From: Desulfobacula sp964636495 | GTDB lineage: Bacteria; Desulfobacterota; Desulfobacteria; Desulfobacterales; Desulfobacteraceae | DNA: 47,981 nt | Reading direction: 5' to 3' | Assembly: GCA_964636495.1 (NCBI GenBank) | Contig: CAZWSL010000024.1 | Coordinates: 1-47,981 of the forward strand | Part shown: positions 41,956 to 47,981 of the stretch, one piece after another | Position numbering within the stretch: the stretch's first letter is position 1 | Layout: every line of letters begins with the position of its first letter | Made by a program: the position numbers and the translations under genes | Notes under the pieces: generated by a model | Databases searched by the model: none | What the model was told of the DNA's origin: nothing | Seen by the model: the letters and a program-made list of their open reading frames with translations, nothing else

Positions 41956-43275
41956 ATGATTCAAAATAGCTATCAGAATTTATTTAAACTTCCTGAGCTG
42001 AAAAGAAAAATAATAATTACACTTGCTTTACTCTTTGTATACCGTATTGGTATTCATGTTCCAACGCCTGGTGTAAATGGTGCTGCACTTGCTTCTTTTT
42101 TTGCTTCTGCTGAAGGAACATTGTTTTCAATGTTTAATATGTTTTCAGGTGGTGCTCTTGAAAGACTTTCCATTTTTGCATTGGGAATTATGCCCTATAT
42201 CAGTGCTTCTATTATTTTAGAACTGATGACAGTCGTTGTTCCGCACCTTGCACAGCTTAAAAAAGAGGGTGATGCAGGAAGAAAGAAGAAAACGCAATAC
42301 ACAAGATATGGTACGGTTATATTAAGTATTATTCAGGGGTTTGGAATCAGTGTAGGTCTTGAATCAATGACTTCACCATCCGGTGTTCCAATTGTACCAG
42401 ATCCGGGATGGGCTTTTCGCCTTGTTACCATTATTACACTTACTGCAGGTACCTCTTTTATCATGTGGCTTGGAGAGCAGATTACCGAAAGAGGGATCGG
42501 TAATGGAATATCTCTGATTATTTTTGCTGGTATTGTTGCCAGGATGCCGTCTGCCATGGGTAATACAGTCCGGTTAGCTACTACAGGAGAAATGGGAGTA
42601 TTCGGAATCATTATTCTTGTTGTTTTAATGGTTGCTGTTATTGCTGCAATAATCTATATGGAACAGGCCCAGCGGCGTATACCTGTCCATTATGCAAAAA
42701 GAGTTGTCGGAAGAAAAATGTATGGAGGGCAGACTTCACATCTTCCTTTAAAAATTAATACAGCCGGTGTAATTCCACCAATATTTGCATCCTCTATTAT
42801 TATGTTCCCAACAACTATTGCTCAGTTTATAGATGTTCCATTTATGAATACAGTAGCCGCCATGTTCAGTCCGGGTACAATCTGGTATTATCTTCTTTAT
42901 ATTGGATTCATTGTTTTCTTCTGTTTTTTTTACACAGCAGTACAGTTTAATCCTGAAGATGTTGCAGAAAATATGAAGAAAAATGGCGGTTATATACCAG
43001 GAATAAGGCCGGGTAAAAGAACAAGTGAATATATTGACAGGGTCCTTACAAGAATAACACTTGGAGGAGCGGTTTATGTATCAGCTGTTTGTGTATTGCC
43101 AACCTTTTTAATGGCAAAATTTAATGTTCCTTTCTATTTTGGGGGAACGGCTCTTTTGATTGTTGTTGGCGTATCCATTGATACAATTTCTCAGATTGAG
43201 TCCCATCTGATTACTGGAAATTATGATGGTTTTATGGGAAGGTCAGGAGCCAAGAGAATTAAAGGAAGATCCTGA
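41956..43275 (+). CDS. secY: Preprotein translocase channel subunit SecY
   Basis: A 439-residue inner-membrane protein with about ten hydrophobic helices. LFVYRIGIHVPTPGV (first helix), the plug-proximal FSGGALERLSIFALGIMPYISA, and NPEDVAENMKKNGGYIPGIRPG (cytosolic loop contacting SecA and the ribosome) are conserved. The ATG at 41956 has AGGA eight bases upstream; the preceding TTG is less likely. adk and map, which often follow, are absent and infA is next. Confidence 0.97.
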   Translation: MIQNSYQNLFKLPELKRKIIITLALLFVYRIGIHVPTPGVNGAALASFFASAEGTLFSMFNMFSGGALERLSIFALGIMPYISASIILELMTVVVPHLAQLKKEGDAGRKKKTQYTRYGTVILSIIQGFGISVGLESMTSPSGVPIVPDPGWAFRLVTIITLTAGTSFIMWLGEQITERGIGNGISLIIFAGIVARMPSAMGNTVRLATTGEMGVFGIIILVVLMVAVIAAIIYMEQAQRRIPVHYAKRVVGRKMYGGQTSHLPLKINTAGVIPPIFASSIIMFPTTIAQFIDVPFMNTVAAMFSPGTIWYYLLYIGFIVFFCFFYTAVQFNPEDVAENMKKNGGYIPGIRPGKRTSEYIDRVLTRITLGGAVYVSAVCVLPTFLMAKFNVPFYFGGTALLIVVGVSIDTISQIESHLITGNYDGFMGRSGAKRIKGRS

Positions 43276-43310
43276 TTTAAATCTTGAAAAGTTAAGGAGA
43301 TTAATAAAGT

Positions 43311-43529
43311 ATGGCAAAAGAAGAACCCATTAAAGTCGATGGTAAAGTCCTTGAAACACTGCCAAATGCCATGTTTAAAGTTGAACTGGAAAATGGGCAT
43401 GTACTACTTGCACATATTTCAGGTAAAATGAGAATGCATTTTATTAAGATCCTGCCAGGGGATACAGTGTCTGTGGAAATTTCGCCATATGATTTAAGCC
43501 GGGGCAGAATTACATATAGATTTAAATAG
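43311..43529 (+). CDS. infA: Translation initiation factor IF-1
   Basis: A 72-residue S1/OB-fold factor that occupies the A site during initiation. KVLETLPNAMFKVELENGH, LAHISGKMRMHFIKILPGD and LSRGRITYRFK are standard; the full-length protein is typical. Confidence 0.97.
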   Translation: MAKEEPIKVDGKVLETLPNAMFKVELENGHVLLAHISGKMRMHFIKILPGDTVSVEISPYDLSRGRITYRFK

Positions 43530-43571
43530 ATTTGAATATATTTGTTAAAATATAAGTTTAGGAGTAGATAG

Positions 43572-43685
43572 ATGAAAGTCAGAGCATCTGTAAAAAAAAT
43601 CTGCAGAAATTGTAAAATTGTTAAAAGACATGGTGTCATAAGAGTTATTTGTATTAATAAACGCCATAAACAGAGACAGGGATAG
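43572..43685 (+). CDS. rpmJ: 50S ribosomal protein L36, zinc form
   Basis: A 37-residue protein, MKVRASVKKICRNCK at the start, with zinc ligands Cys11, Cys14, Cys27 and His32. It begins at ATG 43572 after GGAG and stands between infA and rpsM as usual. Confidence 0.95.
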   Translation: MKVRASVKKICRNCKIVKRHGVIRVICINKRHKQRQG

Positions 43686-43697
43686 GGGGAAGGAAAT

Positions 43698-44066
43698 TTG
43701 GCACGTATTGCAGGAGTCGATTTACCAAGAGATAAGCATGCATGGATAGCTTTAACCTATATTTACGGAATAGGTCGCACAAGATCAAAACAGATACTTG
43801 AAAAAACTGGTATTGATCCAACTACTAAATCACATGAGCTTACAGAAGGGCAGGTTAATGATATCAGAAAGATCATTGATGCTGAATATAAGGTTGAAGG
43901 TGAGCTTAGAAGCGAAGTTTCCATGAATATCAAAAGACTTATGGATTTGGGTTGTTACAGAGGATTACGCCATAGAAAAGGTCTGCCTTGTCATGGTCAG
44001 AGAACAAGTACAAATGCCAGAACAAGAAAAGGTCCAAAAAGGACTGCAGTTAAAAAGAAAAAATAG
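43698..44066 (+). CDS. rpsM: 30S ribosomal protein S13
   Basis: A 122-residue head protein contacting the P-site tRNA and 50S bridge. RIAGVDLPRDKHAWIALTYI, GIGRTRSKQILEKTGI and GLRHRKGLPCHGQRTSTNAR are typical. The start is TTG with AGGA just upstream. Confidence 0.97.
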   Translation: MARIAGVDLPRDKHAWIALTYIYGIGRTRSKQILEKTGIDPTTKSHELTEGQVNDIRKIIDAEYKVEGELRSEVSMNIKRLMDLGCYRGLRHRKGLPCHGQRTSTNARTRKGPKRTAVKKKK

Positions 44067-44091
44067 AATAATATAAAAGGTACTATGAATT

Positions 44092-44487
44092 ATGGCAAAA
44101 AAGTCTAAAAAAGTTATATCCAAAAAGAGGGTTAAAAAGAATATTGCCACTGGAATTGTCCATATTCAATCCACTTTTAATAATACAATCGTTACTATTG
44201 CTGATGAAAATGGAAATACTGTTTCCTGGTCAAGTGCTGGTATGCAGGGATTTAAAGGTTCTCGAAAGAGTACTCCTTTTGCTGCAAAACTTGTTGCAGA
44301 AGATGCAGGTACAAAGGCAATGGAGCATGGTATGAGAAATATAGGTGTATATGTCAAAGGCCCTGGCCCTGGCCGGGAATCTGCCTTAAGGGCTTTACAC
44401 GCACTTGGGTTTCAAATATCAATGATCAAGGATGTTACACCAGTTCCCCATAATGGATGCCGTCCGCCAAAAAGAAGAAGAGTGTAA
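44092..44487 (+). CDS. rpsK: 30S ribosomal protein S11
   Basis: A 131-residue platform protein. GIVHIQSTFNNTIVTIADENG, GFKGSRKSTPFAAKL and the C-terminal TPVPHNGCRPPKRRRV are diagnostic. Confidence 0.98.
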   Translation: MAKKSKKVISKKRVKKNIATGIVHIQSTFNNTIVTIADENGNTVSWSSAGMQGFKGSRKSTPFAAKLVAEDAGTKAMEHGMRNIGVYVKGPGPGRESALRALHALGFQISMIKDVTPVPHNGCRPPKRRRV

Positions 44488-44517
44488 GTTTTACAGGTTT
44501 GATAAAGGAGAAAAACA

Positions 44518-45144
44518 TTGTCAAGATATAGAGGATCTGTTTGCCGACAATGCAGACGTGAAAATATTAAGTTGTTTCTGAAAGGTGATAGATGCTTTTC
44601 AGACAAATGCAGTTTTGATAGAAGAGGATACCCCCCTGGGCAGCATGGCCAAAGACGAAGTAAGTTGTCTGATTATGGAATTCAGTTAAGAGAAAAGCAG
44701 AAAGTAAAAAGATTGTATGGTCTGTCAGAGAAACAGTTCAGGATCTCTTTTAAAAAAGCTGATCGTAAAAAAGGAATTACCGGTACAAATCTTTTAAGTC
44801 TTCTTGAAACCCGTTTCGATAATACTGTTTTTAGAATGGGATTTGTAAATTCAAGAAATCAGGGACGACACTTTGTTAAACATAACCATTTCACTGTAAA
44901 TGGAAAAAAAGTCAACATTCCTTCCTATCAGGTAAAAAAAGGGGATGTTATTGAAGTCCGTGAGAAAAGTAAAACAATTCAAGCTATTTTAGACTCCCTG
45001 GATGCTATTGTGAGAAGAGGTATTCCTCAATGGCTTGAGATTGATAAGGAAAAATTTAAAGGCGAAGTTGTCGGCATTCCAATGCGTGAAGATATTACCC
45101 TTCCCATTCAGGAACAGTTGATTGTAGAGCTTTATTCTAAATAG
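44518..45144 (+). CDS. rpsD: 30S ribosomal protein S4, zinc form
   Basis: A 208-residue primary 16S binder and translational regulator of the alpha operon in Escherichia coli. Cys9, Cys12, Cys26 and Cys31 form the zinc site of the C+ type. The S4 RNA-binding domain is at about 97-160 (RFDNTVFRMGFVNSRNQGRHF). The start is TTG after AAGGAG. Confidence 0.97.
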   Translation: MSRYRGSVCRQCRRENIKLFLKGDRCFSDKCSFDRRGYPPGQHGQRRSKLSDYGIQLREKQKVKRLYGLSEKQFRISFKKADRKKGITGTNLLSLLETRFDNTVFRMGFVNSRNQGRHFVKHNHFTVNGKKVNIPSYQVKKGDVIEVREKSKTIQAILDSLDAIVRRGIPQWLEIDKEKFKGEVVGIPMREDITLPIQEQLIVELYSK

Positions 45145-45191
45145 ACAGATCATTATTATGATTTGTTCAAATATTTATTCAGGAGATATCA

Positions 45192-46214
45192 ATGTCATCT
45201 GAAAAACTTGCATATGTGAACTGGAGAGAGATGATCAGGCCTGAAAAGCTTGATGTCACCACAACTTCAACATATGGTAAATTTGTATGTGAACCCCTTG
45301 AAAGAGGGTTTGGTATTACTATAGGAAATTCTTTGCGTAGAATTATTCTATCATCTATCTATGGTGCGGCCATTGTCAGTGTAAAATTTGATGATGCACT
45401 TCATGAATATAGTGTCATACCAGATGTAAGGCAGGATGTTTCTGAAATCATTCTGAATTTAAAAGAGATTAAATTAAAGGTCGATGATATTGAAGACAAG
45501 GTTCTAACCTTAAATGTAAAAGGTGAATGTGAAGCAACTGGTGCTGATATTATCAGTCCTGACGGAAAAGTTGAGGTGTTGAACCCTGAACAGCATATTG
45601 CCAGCATTTCATCAAAAGGAAAATTGAGTATAACCATGGTTGTGAAAACCGGAAAAGGTTATGCCCTTGCCTCTGCAAATAAAGATGAAGATGCGTCAAT
45701 CGGCACTATACCCATTGACAGTGTGTTTTCTCCGATTAAAAAAGTCAAGTATGTTGTTGGAACATCCAGAATCGGTCAGAAAACAGATTACGATAAACTC
45801 ACTCTTGAAGTGTGGACAGACGGTTCTGTCACTCCAGAGGATTCTGTTGCATTTGCAGCAAAAATTTTAAAAGAGCAGATGACTTCCTTCATTAATTTTG
45901 ATGAGGATATGGAACCAGATTATGCTGATGAAAATATGGAAGATTCAGATAGCGGATTTAATGAGAATGTCTACAGATCTGTTGATGAGCTTGAGTTGTC
46001 AGTTAGAAGTTCTAACTGCTTAAAAAATGCCGAAATTACAAGTATATATCAATTGGTTCAAAAAACAGACACTGAGATGCTGAAAACCAAAAACTTTGGT
46101 AGAAAATCATTGAATGAAATTAAGGAAGTCCTAAGAACCATGGATCTTTCGCTTGGTATGAATCTCGAGGGGTATGACCCTCCAGAAGATGAGAATAGTG
46201 GAGAGGGAGAATAA
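45192..46214 (+). CDS. rpoA: DNA-directed RNA polymerase alpha subunit
   Basis: A 340-residue subunit. The N-terminal assembly domain has EPLERGFGITIGNSLRRIIL. The C-terminal domain (about 265-325) has LELSVRSSNCLKNAEITSI, which contains the arginine that contacts UP-element DNA, and FGRKSLNEIKEVL. A linker rich in Asp/Glu joins them. Confidence 0.98.
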   Translation: MSSEKLAYVNWREMIRPEKLDVTTTSTYGKFVCEPLERGFGITIGNSLRRIILSSIYGAAIVSVKFDDALHEYSVIPDVRQDVSEIILNLKEIKLKVDDIEDKVLTLNVKGECEATGADIISPDGKVEVLNPEQHIASISSKGKLSITMVVKTGKGYALASANKDEDASIGTIPIDSVFSPIKKVKYVVGTSRIGQKTDYDKLTLEVWTDGSVTPEDSVAFAAKILKEQMTSFINFDEDMEPDYADENMEDSDSGFNENVYRSVDELELSVRSSNCLKNAEITSIYQLVQKTDTEMLKTKNFGRKSLNEIKEVLRTMDLSLGMNLEGYDPPEDENSGEGE

Positions 46215-46218
46215 GATC

Positions 46219-46575
46219 ATGAAACACAGAAAGTCAATATTAAAATTAAACAGGACATCCAGCCATAGAAAAGCAATGTTCAGAAATATGGTAACATCAC
46301 TGTTTAAACATGATAAAATTAAAACCACTGAAGCAAAGGCAAAGGGATTGAGAAAGATTGCCGATAAGATGATTACTCTTGCCAAAAGAGGAGATCTCCA
46401 CGCCCGCAGACAGGCTCTTGCAGTCATTCGTGAAAAAGATGTTGTTCATACACTGTTTAATGAAGTAACTGAAAAATTCAGCTCAAGACAGGGTGGATAT
46501 ACAAGAATTACTAAACTGGGTCCAAGAAAAGGTGATGTTGCTCCAATGGCGCAGATAGAGTTGATTTTTGATTGA
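46219..46575 (+). CDS. rplQ: 50S ribosomal protein L17
   Basis: A 118-residue protein near the tunnel exit. MKHRKSILKLNRTSSHRKAM and RRGDLHARRQALAVI-like (here KRGDLHARRQALAVI) are standard. The ATG at 46219 is four bases after the rpoA stop; upstream codons in frame lie in rpoA. It is the last gene before the terminator. Confidence 0.97.
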   Translation: MKHRKSILKLNRTSSHRKAMFRNMVTSLFKHDKIKTTEAKAKGLRKIADKMITLAKRGDLHARRQALAVIREKDVVHTLFNEVTEKFSSRQGGYTRITKLGPRKGDVAPMAQIELIFD

Positions 46576-46604
46576 TTTCAGTAACAACTGATTTGATTCA
46601 TAAT

Positions 46605-46642
46605 AAAATCCCTGGCAAGTTAAATTGCCAGGGATTTTTTTT
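46605..46642 (+). terminator. Intrinsic terminator of the ribosomal block
   Basis: AATCCCTGGCAA (46607-46618) pairs perfectly with TTGCCAGGGATT (46625-46636) around a six-base loop GTTAAA, and eight T residues (46635-46642) follow. It lies 29 bases after the rplQ stop. Confidence 0.95.
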
Positions 46643-46752
46643 ATTTCATACCTGCCTTGAATATGGGGCTTCTTTAATTATTTACCGATCTTGACTTTAT
46701 AATTGAGTTTAAATAAAAAGAATAGAGTCCAAAGAATAACAGAGAGGTCTGC

Positions 46753-47826
46753 ATGAAAATCATAAACCGTTATAACTCTCCTTTAGTTCAATTTGCTGCA
46801 TTTGTAATAATAGTTGCCGGAATGAAAGCTTCAACCGTAATTATTGTTCCTCTTTTATTGGCTGTATTCCTTTCCATTATATGTATACCCCCTCTGATCT
46901 GGATGCAGAAACATGGAATTCCAAGTATGATTGGCATATTAATTCTGATGTGCAGCGTCATTTTCATACAGGTGATCCTTGTCACTCTGATATCTTCTTC
47001 AATTGCAGATTTTTCAAAGAATATCCCCTTTTATCAGGAAAGATTAAAACTCCTCACATATGAGAGTCTTCAGCTTATGTCAGGATATGGAATGAGCCTG
47101 GAAGCTGATAAATTGACTGAGATTTTTAATCCAAGCAGAGTTTTTAAAATCGCTGCAAATATGCTGAATGGGTTGGGGGGAGTTTTGACAAATACATTTT
47201 TTATTTTTTTAACTTTTATTTTTATCCTTTCCGAGGCAGCAGGCTTTCCAAATAAATTTCGGGCTATTTCCAGTGATCATGATACAGATTTTGAAAAATA
47301 TACCAAAATTATATCGGGTGTTAATAAATATCTCGGGATAAAAACACTTACCAGTCTGGGAACGGGCGTTGTTATAACTATCTGGCTTGCTATACAGGGT
47401 GTTGACTTTCCTGTCATGTGGGGAGTATTTGCATTTTTATTAAATTATATTCCAAATATAGGCTCGATTATTGCTGCTGTTCCTGCTATCCTTCTTGCTC
47501 TGATTCAGTTAGGTCCCATGGCAGCAGGAATTGCTGCGGCCGGTTTTCTGGTTGTAAATATTCTGGTTGGAAGCGTGATAGAACCCAAAGTCATGGGAGA
47601 GGGAACAGGACTTTCCGTTTTAATAGTGTTCTTATCCCTTGCCTTCTGGGGCTGGGTTCTCGGCCCTGTTGGCATGCTGCTTTCCGTCCCCTTGACCATG
47701 GCAGTAAAAATCGCCCTGACAGGAAGCGAATCAACAAAGTGGCTCTCTATTCTATTAGGATCAAATAAAGAGGCATCTAAGCTGGTTGCTGAAAATGTAA
47801 CTGATATTCATATGCAGGACAAATAA
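46753..47826 (+). CDS. AI-2E/PerM-family membrane permease
   Basis: A 357-residue inner-membrane protein with about seven or eight hydrophobic helices. The family markers are a central amphipathic region (FSKNIPFYQERLKLLTYESL) and the C-terminal PNIGSIIAAVPAILLALIQL, NILVGSVIEPKVMGEGTGLS and LAFWGWVLGPVGMLLSVPLT. Members were named for autoinducer-2 export, and others act in sodium or small-molecule transport, so the substrate is open. GAGAGG precedes the ATG. A TATAAT at 46698-46703 could be a -10, but no good -35 is seen. Confidence 0.88.
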   Translation: MKIINRYNSPLVQFAAFVIIVAGMKASTVIIVPLLLAVFLSIICIPPLIWMQKHGIPSMIGILILMCSVIFIQVILVTLISSSIADFSKNIPFYQERLKLLTYESLQLMSGYGMSLEADKLTEIFNPSRVFKIAANMLNGLGGVLTNTFFIFLTFIFILSEAAGFPNKFRAISSDHDTDFEKYTKIISGVNKYLGIKTLTSLGTGVVITIWLAIQGVDFPVMWGVFAFLLNYIPNIGSIIAAVPAILLALIQLGPMAAGIAAAGFLVVNILVGSVIEPKVMGEGTGLSVLIVFLSLAFWGWVLGPVGMLLSVPLTMAVKIALTGSESTKWLSILLGSNKEASKLVAENVTDIHMQDK

Positions 47827-47856
47827 CAGTTAAGCTTAATCTTTATCCATCTCAGA

Positions 47857-47890
47857 TCACAGGAAAATCAGAATGGAGTTCTGCCTGTGA
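47857..47890. promoter_or_regulatory. Hairpin downstream of the AI-2E-family gene
   Basis: TCACAGG (47857-47863) pairs with CCTGTGA (47884-47890), and CAGAA/TTCTG extends the stem inside. It is followed by AAAACC rather than a T run, so it is at most a weak or Rho-assisted terminator. The window ends with AGGAG at about 47965-47969, possibly the ribosome-binding site of a gene beyond the edge. Confidence 0.4.
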
Positions 47891-47981
47891 AAACCAGTGA
47901 ATGGAAGCTTTCATTGTATGATGGCAGTTTTACGTATGTTATATTGAACCTGAAATATTAAACAGGAGATATCCATTTTTA

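Noticed and set aside
46691..46703. TTGACT next to TATAAT as a promoter for the AI-2E-family gene
   Set aside because: The two elements are separated by a single base, so they cannot act as a -35/-10 pair; TATAAT alone lacks a suitable -35 at 16-18 bases.
1..47981. CRISPR array, insertion sequence or prophage
   Set aside because: No regularly spaced direct repeats of CRISPR length, no transposase or integrase motifs, and no phage genes were seen. The tRNA genes have no adjacent integrase or attachment duplication.

Overview
The window is an AT-rich bacterial chromosome segment. Gene content (complete bacterial ribosomal superoperon, RACo-like corrinoid activator, tungsten-type aldehyde:ferredoxin oxidoreductase, 2-oxoacid:ferredoxin oxidoreductase, outer-membrane lipoprotein and porin-like barrel) suggests an anaerobic Gram-negative, most likely a sulfate-reducing deltaproteobacterium of the Desulfobacteraceae type. 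That placement is inference from gene families; no rRNA gene is present to confirm it.

Left part (1-4400): a truncated tRNA-Arg(CCU), a MltD-type lytic transglycosylase with three LysM repeats whose start codon lies inside a perfect 21-bp-arm inverted repeat, a ModF/PhrA-type double-ATPase protein with a hairpin-bearing leader, and a small DUF6122-like membrane protein, all on the minus strand.

Accessory metabolic part (4400-16750): a two-gene 2-oxoacid:ferredoxin oxidoreductase whose second gene fuses the TPP (beta) and gamma subunits; an aldehyde:ferredoxin oxidoreductase; a structured non-coding stretch; a MoaD/ThiS-like small protein that fits pterin-cofactor sulfur transfer for the AOR; a secreted beta-barrel porin candidate; a LacI-family regulator divergent from a DMGDH/sarcosine-dehydrogenase-like FAD + GcvT protein with a clear promoter and a 16-bp perfect CG-centred palindrome between them; then, convergent, a RACo-like corrinoid activator and a DUF6951-like small protein. 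Taken together this looks like ferredoxin-linked oxidation of 2-oxoacids and aldehydes next to one-carbon (N-demethylation / methyl transfer) metabolism, but the corrinoid protein and methyltransferase that the activator should serve are not in the window.

Information-processing part (17290-46640): tRNA-Thr(UGU), Tyr, Gly(UCC), Thr(GGU), tuf, rpmG, tRNA-Trp, secE, nusG, rplKAJL, rpoBC, rpsL, rpsG, a second tuf, then S10-spc-alpha genes from rpsJ to rplQ, ended by a strong intrinsic terminator. It is co-directional throughout. Departures from the textbook order: fusA is absent between rpsG and tuf, adk and map are absent between secY and infA, and rplC-rplD are separated by a 149-nt structured spacer. 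The second tuf is interrupted by exactly 100 N at 32611-32710; the flanks are identical to the first tuf, so this is an assembly gap from a collapsed repeat rather than a broken gene. Six core genes (rpoC, rpsC, rpsN, rpsE, rpsM, rpsD) begin with TTG behind strong Shine-Dalgarno sequences.

Right edge (46750-47981): an AI-2E/PerM-family membrane permease and a short tail ending with a possible ribosome-binding site for a gene beyond the window.
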